DNA of 40,090 nucleotides from Psychrobacter sp. 4Dc (GCF_002836715.1 NZ_PJAT01000108.1:1-40090), one strand, 5' to 3'; counted from the stretch's first letter, positions 1 to 8,434 are shown. Numbers and translations: made by a program. The notes: generated by a model from the letters alone, not told the origin.

Positions 1-2541
1 CTTATTTTTAGTCACGCCAGCTTTTTGTAATAAGGCACCAAGTGTACCCATTTTACTTGGGGCTTCAGCTTTATCATTTTTTACTGGCTTACTACGATTG
101 CTCGCGTTGTCTTTATCCTGACGCTTGCCACGTGGCTTAGACGGACGTTTGTCAGCAGCTGGACGGCTATTATTTGGACGGTCACTATTTGCGTTATTAT
201 TGCGTGGACGACTGGTTTTCTCACCATCTGTACTAGCTGTCGTAGACTTGGCAGCCGTACGGACAGGTTTTTCAGATTCAGGTTTCATGCTAAATCCGAT
301 ACGACCACGTTTTTCATCGATAGAGATAACACGAACCGAAACGATATCGCCAGGTTTGACACGGTTCATAGGATCTGCGACAAAGTCATTGGCCATCTGC
401 GAGATATGTACCAAACCATCCTGATGGACACCAACATCAACGAAACAGCCAAAGGCCGTTACGTTGGTGACTACCCCTTCTAAGGTCATGCCTTCGCTCA
501 AATCTTTAATACTATTGACGTCATCACGGAAATTGGCCGTTTTAAACTCAGGACGAGGATCGCGAGCAGGTTTAGCTAGCTCTTCGATAATCGCTTTTAC
601 GCTGACATTATCGTCGTTAGCAGCCAGTGTAGTCGTATCAATCGTATTTAACACGCCATCATTACCGATAACTTCTGACAACGGCTTGCCCGCTTGTGCG
701 AGTAAGCTATCGACCAATGCATAGCTCTCTGGATGCACACCAGTAGCATCTAATGGATTGCTACCATTATGAATACGCAAGAAACCAGCTGCTTGCTCAA
801 ATGTCTTAGCACCCAGACGTGGGACGTTTTTAAGCGCTTCACGGCTATCAAATGCACCGTGCTCTTTGCGATAAGTGACGATTTGCTGCGCCACATTGCG
901 GTTAAGACCAGCGATATGAGCCAAGATAGCTGGGCTCGCCGTATTTACATCAACGCCAACCGCGTTTACGCTGTCTTGAGTGACTTTATCAAGGCTATCT
1001 GCAAGCTGGTTTTGATTGACGTCATGCTGATATTGACCCACACCAATGGCTTTTGGATCCACTTTAACGAGCTCTGACAATGGATCTTGCAAGCGACGTG
1101 CGATAGAAACCGCGCCGCGCACAGACACATCTAGATTAGCAAGCTCATCACTGGCAAGCTCACTGGCAGAATAGACCGACGCGCCTGACTCATTCACAAT
1201 GACGGCTTTGGCTTTGAGTGCATCGTTCGCGGCTAGAATCTCTTTGATCATTGCATCGGTTTCGCGACTTGCCGTACCGTTGCCGATGGCGACCAAATCA
1301 ACGTTGTAAGTGCTTAATAGCTCATCGATGATTTTTTTGGCTTCAGTCATTTTGTTGTCAGGTGCAAACGGATAAACCGTCGCAATAACAGGTTTCTCTT
1401 CACTATCTGACATGACATGACCTTGCGCATCAACGATGGCCATTTTTACGCCATGACGGATACCAGGATCGACACCTAAGATCACTTTAGGACCTGCAGG
1501 TGCAGACATTAGCAAATGCTGTAAGTTGCTAGCGAACACATCAATCGCATCCGCTTCTGCAGCTAGGCGCTTTTCAGTTAACAAGCGGTGCTCGATATGC
1601 GGACGCCATTTGTCTTTCCACAAGCTACTGGCTGCCTCTGATAAAAACTCACAGCGGGCTGCTGGTGCTTTAGCATCGACATCGAAATGACTGATGATTT
1701 TTTCGATAAATGGTGCGTCTTCGCCTTCAATTTTTAGACCCAAGACATTTTCTTGACGACCGCGCAACATTGCTAATAGGCGATGATTTGGCAGTCGAGC
1801 AAGGCTTTCGCTATGCTCAAAGTAGTCTTTGAATTTTTCGCCAACTTCGCGCTTTTCTTCGCTCGCAACGCTCGATACGATACTGGCAGTTTTGGCAAAA
1901 CCACTGCGTAAATTGTCCAACAAACCCAATGCTTGTGTCCACTCATCAACGATAATCGCTTGTACGCCAGCGAGTTGTTTTTCAATATCGCTAAAATCAA
2001 CCTCGATTTCATTACCACTGTCATCAGTGATACTTGACTGGACTTGATAATCAGCCAAGGCATCCGTCGGAGTGATTTCTTGGGTCAAGACCGCTTGAGC
2101 AGCAGTATCAAGACCAGCGGCACGAGCTTTGGCAGCAGGTGAACGACGACGCGGACGATATGGCAGATAGATATCTTCAAGCTCAAGCTTAGACGTCGCA
2201 TTATCGATACGCGTCTGTAGCTCGTCAGTCAGATTGCCCTGTGTGCTTAACAGCTCAGTAATTTTGAGGCGACGTGTTGCCATGTCACGCTCATAATTAA
2301 GAGACTTCTCTAAAGCACGCAGCTGCGCATCATCAAGATTCTGAGTCTTTTCTTTGCGGTAACGCGCAATAAAAGGAACCGTCGCGCCTTCATCATAAAG
2401 TTTGACAAACGCATTGACTTGAGCAGTCTTAATGCCAAGCGCGCGAGCAAGCTTGTCGTGAATATTCGCGTGTGTGGTTGCATCTAAAACCTGTGCATTT
2501 GTCGAGGTTTGAGATGACGTTAAGGTATCAGTGCTACTCAT
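1..2541 (-). CDS. tex: Transcription accessory protein Tex (3' end outside window)
   Basis: Tex is a cytoplasmic nucleic-acid-binding protein associated with transcription. The 847 visible codons run from an ATG at 2541 to the window edge with no stop, so the gene is cut at its C-terminus. The Tex N-terminal helical region is followed by a YqgF/RNase H-like fold with DPGIRHG at about residues 355-361, a helix-hairpin-helix block at about 530-590, and an S1 RNA-binding domain at about 680-750. After the S1 domain comes a hydrophilic tail rich in Arg, Lys, Ser and Asn, which makes the protein longer than the roughly 770-residue E. coli Tex. No strong Shine-Dalgarno precedes the ATG. The gene is divergent from ompR. 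The family call is secure; the tail is probably flexible and RNA-binding, which is inference. Confidence 0.93.
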   Translation of the reverse strand, partial: MSSTDTLTSSQTSTNAQVLDATTHANIHDKLARALGIKTAQVNAFVKLYDEGATVPFIARYRKEKTQNLDDAQLRALEKSLNYERDMATRRLKITELLSTQGNLTDELQTRIDNATSKLELEDIYLPYRPRRRSPAAKARAAGLDTAAQAVLTQEITPTDALADYQVQSSITDDSGNEIEVDFSDIEKQLAGVQAIIVDEWTQALGLLDNLRSGFAKTASIVSSVASEEKREVGEKFKDYFEHSESLARLPNHRLLAMLRGRQENVLGLKIEGEDAPFIEKIISHFDVDAKAPAARCEFLSEAASSLWKDKWRPHIEHRLLTEKRLAAEADAIDVFASNLQHLLMSAPAGPKVILGVDPGIRHGVKMAIVDAQGHVMSDSEEKPVIATVYPFAPDNKMTEAKKIIDELLSTYNVDLVAIGNGTASRETDAMIKEILAANDALKAKAVIVNESGASVYSASELASDELANLDVSVRGAVSIARRLQDPLSELVKVDPKAIGVGQYQHDVNQNQLADSLDKVTQDSVNAVGVDVNTASPAILAHIAGLNRNVAQQIVTYRKEHGAFDSREALKNVPRLGAKTFEQAAGFLRIHNGSNPLDATGVHPESYALVDSLLAQAGKPLSEVIGNDGVLNTIDTTTLAANDDNVSVKAIIEELAKPARDPRPEFKTANFRDDVNSIKDLSEGMTLEGVVTNVTAFGCFVDVGVHQDGLVHISQMANDFVADPMNRVKPGDIVSVRVISIDEKRGRIGFSMKPESEKPVRTAAKSTTASTDGEKTSRPRNNNANSDRPNNSRPAADKRPSKPRGKRQDKDNASNRSKPVKNDKAEAPSKMGTLGALLQKAGVTKNK

Positions 2542-2919
2542 ATACGTATCAATCGTTGAGAAATGTAGCTTTGCATTATAGCAAAAGCTGCATGAATAAA
2601 AATCCTTTTTATCTTTTCGTTATTTATTGCGCATTTTAGGACGCAAATCTTTCTATATCACACATCCTATGGACTTGTTAAACAAACGCATACAGCATTT
2701 ATTATCATGGGTGATGCAATTCTCGGTGCAATCTTATACACTAAAGTATCAATAACACAAATATTGATATGTGCTGACATATTGAACAATAGTTTTTAAT
2801 TTTATGAAGTGCTTATTCGTAACCAATAATTAAATAATGATAATTAATGGCAGTGTTTTTGCTCATAGCTATTTACTTGTAGTTTCTGATAACAATAATT
2901 TTTATAAAAGGATGCCTGT
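2542..2919. other. tex-ompR divergent intergenic region
   Basis: This AT-rich spacer of 378 bases must hold the promoters of both divergent genes. Apart from the tex -10 candidate and the AAAGGA ribosome-binding site before ompR, no gene, repeat or strong hairpin is seen. Confidence 0.5.
2575..2580 (-). promoter_or_regulatory. Candidate -10 box for tex
   Basis: On the minus strand the hexamer reads TATAAT, a perfect sigma-70 -10 consensus, about 34 bases upstream of the tex start codon. No good -35 box is visible at the usual spacing, so this is a candidate only. Confidence 0.35.
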
Positions 2920-3678
2920 ATGACTGATAACAACAGCCCTGACACGTTGACTCAGCGTATTTTAGTCGTCGATGATGACGCTCGTCTGCGCTCTTTGTTG
3001 CAACGCTTCCTAGAAGACGACGGTTTTGTCGTTCGTACCGCTCATGACGGCAGTCAGATGGACAAACTCATGCAACGTGAGCTTTTCTCTTTAGTCGTGC
3101 TCGATTTGATGCTACCAGGCGAAGACGGTATCAGTATCTGTAAGCGTCTGCGTGAAGACAATGCAGATATTCCTATCATTATGCTGACTGCTAAGGGTGG
3201 AGATGCTGACCGTATTGCAGGTCTAGAAGCGGGTGCAGATGATTACCTGCCTAAACCATTTAACCCAAAAGAGCTATTGGCGCGTATCAAAGCGGTGTTG
3301 CGTCGTCAAAACCGTGAGTTGCCAGGTGCGCCAAGTCATCAAATGGAAGTAGTCGAGTTTGGTCCATGGACACTAGATTTATCGACTCGGACGCTCAAAC
3401 GCGATGGTAACGTAGTCACTTTGACAACAGGTGAGTTTTCAGTACTAAAAGCACTCGTACAGCATCCACGTGAGCCGCTGACCCGCGATAAGTTAATGAA
3501 CCTTGCCCGTGGTCGTGAATGGGGTGCGATGGAGCGTTCTATCGACGTCCAAGTATCACGTCTACGTCGCCTGATTGAGGACAACCCTTCACAAGCGCGT
3601 TATATCCAGACCGTCTGGGGCGTTGGTTATGTGTTCGTTCCTGATGAAGCTGAGGTAGAAACCATCAAAAGTGAATAA
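2920..3678 (+). CDS. ompR: DNA-binding response regulator OmpR
   Basis: OmpR is a two-component response regulator that binds promoters of porin and envelope genes after phosphorylation, classically by EnvZ. The 252-residue protein has an N-terminal receiver domain (about 12-125) with the acidic cluster VVDDD, the phospho-acceptor Asp in VVLDLMLPGEDG, the conserved Thr in MLTAKG and the Lys in PKPFNP. A C-terminal winged helix (about 145-245) follows, with the signature REPLTRDKLMNLARGRE and the terminal QTVWGVGYVFVPD. Similarity to E. coli OmpR runs over the full length. An AAAGGA ribosome-binding site precedes the ATG. The expected downstream partner envZ is missing here and a GTPase gene takes its place, so the cognate kinase must be encoded elsewhere or be absent. 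Confidence 0.95.
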   Translation: MTDNNSPDTLTQRILVVDDDARLRSLLQRFLEDDGFVVRTAHDGSQMDKLMQRELFSLVVLDLMLPGEDGISICKRLREDNADIPIIMLTAKGGDADRIAGLEAGADDYLPKPFNPKELLARIKAVLRRQNRELPGAPSHQMEVVEFGPWTLDLSTRTLKRDGNVVTLTTGEFSVLKALVQHPREPLTRDKLMNLARGREWGAMERSIDVQVSRLRRLIEDNPSQARYIQTVWGVGYVFVPDEAEVETIKSE

Positions 3679-3742
3679 CTTTTGACTGATCTAATTTTTT
3701 TTAATATAGGCCGTGTTTGTTTATTCACAAACACGTGCCAAT

Positions 3743-5077
3743 ATGATGAGCCTTTTTGTGAAAAACCCAATTATTTTTCAAAACATACCCTGCACGTTAG
3801 TGACAGGGTTTTTAGGTGCTGGCAAAACCACCGTGATTAATCAGTTACTGGCCTCGAAACCTGATGACGAGCGCTGGGCTCTCTTAATCAATGAGTTTGG
3901 CCGTATCGGTATTGATGGCGCACTCCTAGCAAGCTCCCAAGATAACGATCTTGAGCAAAAAAATATCGCCATTCGTGAGGTCAGTGGTGGCTGTATTTGC
4001 TGCACCAGTCAGCTACCCTTACAAATTACAATCAGTCGTCTGCTCAGTGAGCATCATCCACAGCGATTACTCATTGAGCCCACAGGGTTGGCTCATCCAC
4101 GTGAGCTGATACTACAACTCAGTGCGCCGTATTGGCAAACTGCTCTAAAGATGAATGCTGTGATAACTGTAATGAGTGGCGAGCAGTGGCAACAGATTAA
4201 GTATCGTGATCATGATGGTTTTCAAGCGCATGTCCGTGATGCCGATGTGCTGATAATCAATCGTTATACCCAATTAAATATTAGCGAAAAACAGGTCTTG
4301 GTAGAATGGATAACCAAGCTAAATTCACAAGTAAAAATTATTTGGGCAGCATCAGGACTAACGACATCTAAGACAACTAACTCATCAGACGTTCATTCAT
4401 CAGACGTTCATTCATCAGACGTTCATTCATCAGACGTTCATTCATCAGACGTTCATTCATCAGATGGTCTTGTAGCAGATGGTCTTGTAGCAGATGCATA
4501 CTCTAAAACGTTAAACGACCAACTGAATCAGCCTAGCTCTATCATTTCGAATCAACGAAAAGTCAGTATCTCTAATCCTAAAAAATCGATGATTGGTTTA
4601 CAGTCTCAAGCTAGCTCTTTAGCAACTGTGCCATCATCGAGTTCATCTACCGATGAGACCGAGGCTCAGGCCAATCCTCAGACCAGTGCTGATAGTGATC
4701 TGCCCTATCGCTACCATGAAGAGCAGCAAGATTTTCAATTGGCTGGATGGCGCCTACCCGCTCACTACATACTAAACGCTGACGATTTACAGAATTGGTT
4801 GTTAGCATTGCCAAACTGGCAACGTATCAAAGGCGTGGTACATACTTCTGATGGCTGGATGCAGATCAATTTTAACCCTGGTAGTCTAACCACCAAAACC
4901 ATTGACCCACAGACGGATAGTCGATTGGAAATTATTTTGCAATTAGACAATACTGCCGATACACATGCTGTCGATAAAGCTACAGGAAAATCAGAAACTG
5001 AGAATGATGCCAAAGCGTCATCACTATTGATAGATTGGGAAGAGTGCGATCGCGAACTGATGGCACTGGTTATATAG
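3743..5077 (+). CDS. COG0523 (CobW/YjiA-type) GTPase, putative metallochaperone
   Basis: Members of this P-loop GTPase family insert or traffic metals, often zinc or cobalt. Using the ATG at 3743, the protein has a Walker A motif GFLGAGKT at about 22-29, a switch-like INEFGRIG, the family CxCC metal motif (GCICC) at about 83-87, EPTGLAHP, and INRYT in place of NKxD. A C-terminal CobW_C-like region covers about 330-410. Between the domains lies a long low-complexity linker that includes five exact SSDVH repeats, about residues 214-238. The start is uncertain: a GTG at 3713 in the same frame has AGG too close to it, and ATG codons occur at 3743 and 3746, none with a clear ribosome-binding site. 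It lies about 65 bases after ompR and may be co-transcribed. The exact metal and client are unknown. Confidence 0.85.
   Translation: MMSLFVKNPIIFQNIPCTLVTGFLGAGKTTVINQLLASKPDDERWALLINEFGRIGIDGALLASSQDNDLEQKNIAIREVSGGCICCTSQLPLQITISRLLSEHHPQRLLIEPTGLAHPRELILQLSAPYWQTALKMNAVITVMSGEQWQQIKYRDHDGFQAHVRDADVLIINRYTQLNISEKQVLVEWITKLNSQVKIIWAASGLTTSKTTNSSDVHSSDVHSSDVHSSDVHSSDVHSSDGLVADGLVADAYSKTLNDQLNQPSSIISNQRKVSISNPKKSMIGLQSQASSLATVPSSSSSTDETEAQANPQTSADSDLPYRYHEEQQDFQLAGWRLPAHYILNADDLQNWLLALPNWQRIKGVVHTSDGWMQINFNPGSLTTKTIDPQTDSRLEIILQLDNTADTHAVDKATGKSETENDAKASSLLIDWEECDRELMALVI
4382..4456 (+). repeat. Five exact 15-bp tandem repeats inside the GTPase gene
   Basis: The unit TCATCAGACGTTCAT occurs five times without mismatch, followed by a partial sixth copy to 4465. 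Each unit encodes SSDVH in frame. Because 15 is a multiple of three, copy-number change would alter protein length without breaking the frame. Confidence 0.97.
4466..4495 (+). repeat. Second tandem repeat, two 15-bp units
   Basis: The unit GGTCTTGTAGCAGAT is present twice in exact copy directly after the SSDVH array and encodes GLVAD twice in frame. The two adjacent arrays point to repeated slippage or unequal recombination in this linker. Confidence 0.9.
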
Positions 5078-5086
5078 CAATAAGCA

Positions 5087-5140
5087 TAAAAAGGGCAGGC
5101 ATTGCTATTTTATCTAGCCATGTCCGCCCTTTCATTTTTC
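5087..5140 (+). terminator. Probable Rho-independent terminator after the GTPase gene
   Basis: An imperfect inverted repeat (AAAGGGC with GG inside, paired to CC and GCCCTTT) begins about 10 bases after the stop codon and is followed by a T-rich stretch. The loop is long and the stem has a bulge, so strength is uncertain. Confidence 0.55.
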
Positions 5141-5149
5141 AACGCAACT

Positions 5150-5321
5150 AGGGCGTGTCCTCATTTTAAAAATGGTGATAAACATGAGATAAATCGCAGT
5201 CAAACAAGGAAAATAGCGCAGATAATATCGAGATATTAGTCAGCTATTTGACGCCGTTTGGCAAGATTTAGCCATTTTTAACCCATTTAGATGACTATCG
5301 ATTGAATTGAGGACACGCCCT
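5150..5321. mobile_element. 172-bp MITE-like inverted-repeat element, no transposase
   Basis: Both ends carry the same perfect 14-bp terminal inverted repeat, AGGGCGTGTCCTCA. Inside, nested complementary blocks allow the whole element to fold: TTAAAAATGG pairs with its complement near the right end, AAATAGC (5211-5217) pairs with GCTATTT (5243-5249), and TAATATC (5223-5229) with GATATTA (5232-5238). Flanks are AACT on both sides, or TA on both sides if the repeat is taken to start one base later. No reading frame of note is inside. It sits between the convergent GTPase and ybiI genes and ends 10 bases from the ybiI stop. The parent transposon family is not clear. Confidence 0.8.
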
Positions 5322-5330
5322 AACTATTTT

Positions 5331-5597
5331 TTAACGCAATTGACTGTCTTTACTACCACGACGATTAAATAGCTCGGCTGCTTTTGCTTCTTGTTCAAGC
5401 TCCGTCTGACAGCTAACGCAGTGCTGAATCCCGGGCACTGCCAGTCGCCTTGCCTCTGGAATAGGCTTACCACATTCGTCACACAGCTCAGCACTTACAC
5501 CTGTCGGTAACGAACGTCGCGCTCGCTCCAATGCATCATTTACCGTTGCATCCATTTGTTCGTGCTCAGCACCATCTCTTGACCAACCACCTGCCAT
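5331..5597 (-). CDS. ybiI: DksA/TraR-type C4 zinc-finger protein YbiI
   Basis: This small cytoplasmic protein belongs to the DksA/TraR zinc-finger family and matches E. coli YbiI in its exact length of 88 residues, the N-terminal pattern MAxGW, and the C-terminal NRRGSKDSQLR. The four cysteines form CDEC at about 39-42 and CVSC at about 60-63, a complete zinc site. It lacks the long coiled-coil of DksA, so a role at the RNA polymerase secondary channel is possible but unproven; the function of YbiI is not established. It converges with the CobW-type GTPase gene across the miniature element. Confidence 0.88.
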   Translation of the reverse strand: MAGGWSRDGAEHEQMDATVNDALERARRSLPTGVSAELCDECGKPIPEARRLAVPGIQHCVSCQTELEQEAKAAELFNRRGSKDSQLR

Positions 5598-5774
5598 AAT
5601 CCCATCCTATTTATTTTTTAATGATCATTGCTTTATAGATAAATTCTTTAATAACAAATAGATGGGGTGGTTATTGCTAATTACAATATGCAAATAACAA
5701 ATGTGTTTGAACGATTAGTGAGAATTATATTTAGGGTATTTACTTTTTAAGAGTGTATGCCTAAAACCTTCTAC

Positions 5775-6569
5775 TCAGCGTTGCCACCCTTCTGTTTTCA
5801 TGATTTTTTGTCCTTTTTTAGTGATTAAAAAGTTAAGAAAATCTTTTGTTTGAGGATCAGCTTTTGGTGATACAACGATGTTTAAATCACGCCAGATAGC
5901 TCGATCCTTATCTATACTAACCATGTCCATATCTTTGGAATTATTAAGCGGCCAATTCGGCCAAGTTATCCAAGCATCTGCTTTTTCATCTTTAAATGCT
6001 TTAAAACTGGCTCCAGATCCTAAAGAATACGCTACTATATTATCTCGAAAACGAGCAATATCGTTTAAGCTTCCTTTGCGTCCTGCGAGATCCTCCCAAA
6101 CTCCAGTACCCGAAGTGTTATATGTTCCTTTACCTTCGGTCACAACTATTTTAATCCCCTTAGCTAATAAATCATCAAAGCTACGTATATTTTTAGGATT
6201 TCCTTTTTGTACAGCTATGATTGCTGGTCGGATATAAATGGGTTCAACTTTTTCATGATCAAAAGTTTCGTATGTCTCAAGAAATGCAGTCATTGATTGC
6301 TCAGAAGTTCCCCACAGAGCATCGGCATCAGCTTGAGCGTCAGCCGACCATTTGTCTTCAGGTCCTGCTATTAATTCTACCTTGGTACCACCTTGCTTTT
6401 CCCAGACATCTGCCACTTTTCTTAAAGCGGTATGTGGGCCACCTGCTCCATACAGCTTTATGACACCATCCTGAGGATTGTGCTCGATGGAAGGATCAAA
6501 AAGCGTGGTTTGCGCAAAAGCTGAAGTACAACTTAGCAGCACACATGCAGCAGCAATGGACTTATTCAT
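5775..6569 (-). CDS. acfC: AcfC-like periplasmic substrate-binding protein
   Basis: The 264-residue protein has a signal peptide with probable cleavage after SAFA (about residue 19) and a type II periplasmic binding fold related to ModA and sulfate-binding proteins. Motifs recalled from Vibrio accessory colonization factor AcfC are clear: LYGAGGPHTAL near 40, KGNPKNI near 124, and the block GTGVWEDLAGRKG near 158. AcfC-type proteins are thought to bind small anions, but the ligand is not firmly known. No permease or ATPase gene adjoins it, so it is an orphan binding protein here that may use a transporter encoded elsewhere or have a non-transport role. It stands alone between ybiI and yciK with its own spacers. 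Confidence 0.75.
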   Translation of the reverse strand: MNKSIAAACVLLSCTSAFAQTTLFDPSIEHNPQDGVIKLYGAGGPHTALRKVADVWEKQGGTKVELIAGPEDKWSADAQADADALWGTSEQSMTAFLETYETFDHEKVEPIYIRPAIIAVQKGNPKNIRSFDDLLAKGIKIVVTEGKGTYNTSGTGVWEDLAGRKGSLNDIARFRDNIVAYSLGSGASFKAFKDEKADAWITWPNWPLNNSKDMDMVSIDKDRAIWRDLNIVVSPKADPQTKDFLNFLITKKGQKIMKTEGWQR

Positions 6570-6811
6570 AAGTATTATCCTAAGTAAAAATCATTGGTAG
6601 TTTTGACAAAAAACAGAGTCGTATTTACTATAAAACAGATATCTTGCTGTTGGTATATATTTTTTGTAGCTTCTATTAGCACATCAAGCAACTAAAGAAA
6701 ATTTATACCAGTTTCGCATCCTAGTACGACGCATCTATTTCATTTAGTATCAACTATAGCTACCCAAATTACTTTTACGCTTTGTATTCATGCAAGTTTA
6801 AGTAACACCTC

Positions 6812-7648
6812 TTAATCTTTTGGCTGTAGCTCAACCACTTGCCCGCGTACACCAATACTTTCGTTACTCATCAAGCAGACGTAGGCTGACATGATGTCTT
6901 CCGGCGTTTTTAAACTCATGGGATTTTCTCCTGGATAAGCATGAGCACGCATGTTGGTGCGGATACCACCCGGATTGATACAATTAAATCGCAAGTTGGT
7001 CGTGTTTTGCGTCTCTTGAGTAAAGATATCACTCATACCTTCTACTGCTTGTTTGGAGAGTGCATAAGCTCCCCAAAATGCGCGAGGATGTGTACCTACA
7101 GTGCTAGAGGTGAAAACAACAGAACCATGATCAGCATCTTTTAATAGTGGCAATAGCGCTTGAGTCAGCATAAAAGTCGCTGTGAAATTTACTTTCATCA
7201 CTTGGGCAAAAGTATCGACGTCATACATCTCAAGCGGCGTCAGTTGTCCTAATACACCAGCATTATGTAAGATACCATCTAACTGGCCGACTTCTTTATT
7301 GATTAGCCCTTCGAGCTGCTGCATTTCGGCGTAAGTTGCCCCTTCTAGATTCATCGGCAACATAGCAGGCTGCTTACCTCCAAGGCTTTCAATCTCATCG
7401 TAGACATATTCAAGCTTGCTACTAGTGCGTCCTAACAATAAGACAGTGGCGCCATAACGCGCATAGGTCAATGCGGCAACACGGCCAATACCATCCCCCG
7501 CACCAGTCACCAAAATAGTCTTACCATCTAAGCAGTTACTTGACGGTACAAAGCTACGAATATCATCATGAGTCAAAGGCTGAATAGGACTTTGAACCGT
7601 TTTTTTATTGTCTTGTGGATCGACTGGTTGATTATTATTGTCACTCAT
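6812..7648 (-). CDS. yciK: YciK-family short-chain dehydrogenase/reductase
   Basis: This is a classical SDR oxidoreductase. Using the ATG at 7648 (278 residues), the cofactor loop TGAGDGIG lies at about 48-55, NAG at 129-131, the catalytic Ser in VVFTSSTVG, and the Tyr-Lys pair in YALSK at about 195-199. FMLTQALLPLL and CINPGGIRTNMRA are typical of YciK. The first ~35 residues are a hydrophilic extension not found in E. coli YciK. A GTG at 7660 is an alternative start; neither start has a strong ribosome-binding site. It is the last gene of a ubiG-mupP-yciK run with spacers of about 65-75 bases. The substrate of YciK is not known. Confidence 0.88.
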   Translation of the reverse strand: MSDNNNQPVDPQDNKKTVQSPIQPLTHDDIRSFVPSSNCLDGKTILVTGAGDGIGRVAALTYARYGATVLLLGRTSSKLEYVYDEIESLGGKQPAMLPMNLEGATYAEMQQLEGLINKEVGQLDGILHNAGVLGQLTPLEMYDVDTFAQVMKVNFTATFMLTQALLPLLKDADHGSVVFTSSTVGTHPRAFWGAYALSKQAVEGMSDIFTQETQNTTNLRFNCINPGGIRTNMRAHAYPGENPMSLKTPEDIMSAYVCLMSNESIGVRGQVVELQPKD

Positions 7649-7723
7649 GGCATTACTCACTACTTATCATTAAATCGTTGAGGATATGTGCTTATGGTTG
7701 TAAATCTGGTGATATATAGCAGT

Positions 7724-8434
7724 CTATAAATACTCAAACTTACCAGACGATAGCAGCAATTTATTTAGCTGCTCAGGCGTATCCGTAATATAGTCGGCGC
7801 CCCATTTTTTCAAAGACTTTTGATCTTCAGGTGGAATATATCCATAAGCGGCCAAAATCGTTGGCATGCCAGCAGCGTTGCCAGCTTCAATATCACGTAC
7901 ATGGTCACCGACATAAAGTACGCAGCCTGCAGCCCCTCGCGGAATACCGAGTTTTTCTAGCGCCATGTACATTGGCTCTGGGTCTGGTTTGGTACGTGAT
8001 ACGTCATCTGGACAGACCAAAACCGCACAGCGTTGATCCAGTTGCATCTCACTTAATAGCTTTTCGGCTAAATAACGTGGCTTGTTGGTAACGATACCCC
8101 AAGGCACGCCCTTTGCTTCAAGTTCAGTCAGTACCGCTTCAAGCGCCTGAAACACGCAGCTATCGACACAGATATCTGCTTCATAATCATCTAAGAACTG
8201 CTGACGAAACTCAAGCAACGCTTCTTCGCTGACTTCGAGTTGATTGTTATGTCTTAGCATCAATTGCACCATAGCTGAGGCGCCCGCAGAGACTTGCTCT
8301 CGGATTTCCGCTTCAGGCGGTGCCTGCCAATCATTTTCGAGACTCATTTTACCAATGATACGAACAAAATCAGCAGCAGTATCGATTAATGTCCCATCAA
8401 GGTCAAATAAAACAGCTTTTACAAATTGGGTCAT
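7724..8434 (-). CDS. mupP: HAD phosphatase, probable N-acetylmuramic acid 6-phosphate phosphatase MupP
   Basis: A HAD-superfamily hydrolase of 236 residues with motif I DLDGT (Asp11, Asp13), motif II in VTNKP at about 115-119, the Lys of KPDPEP near 150, and motif IV in VGDHVRDIEAG near 176. General annotation would call it phosphoglycolate phosphatase (Gph). The position between ubiG and yciK, and the C-terminal pattern YGYIPPED...WGAD, match Pseudomonas MupP, which dephosphorylates MurNAc-6-P in the AmgK/MurU peptidoglycan recycling route. I therefore prefer MupP, by memory of the family and gene order; Gph activity cannot be excluded from sequence alone. Confidence 0.75.
   Translation of the reverse strand: MTQFVKAVLFDLDGTLIDTAADFVRIIGKMSLENDWQAPPEAEIREQVSAGASAMVQLMLRHNNQLEVSEEALLEFRQQFLDDYEADICVDSCVFQALEAVLTELEAKGVPWGIVTNKPRYLAEKLLSEMQLDQRCAVLVCPDDVSRTKPDPEPMYMALEKLGIPRGAAGCVLYVGDHVRDIEAGNAAGMPTILAAYGYIPPEDQKSLKKWGADYITDTPEQLNKLLLSSGKFEYL

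Noticed and set aside
2820..2860. Fur-box-like sequence (AATAATGATAATTAATGG) before ompR
   Set aside because: Only one half resembles the consensus, and such AT-rich strings are expected by chance in this spacer.
4382..4456. Phase-variable switch in the GTPase gene
   Set aside because: The 15-bp unit keeps the reading frame whatever the copy number, so on/off switching by slippage is not expected; only length variation is.
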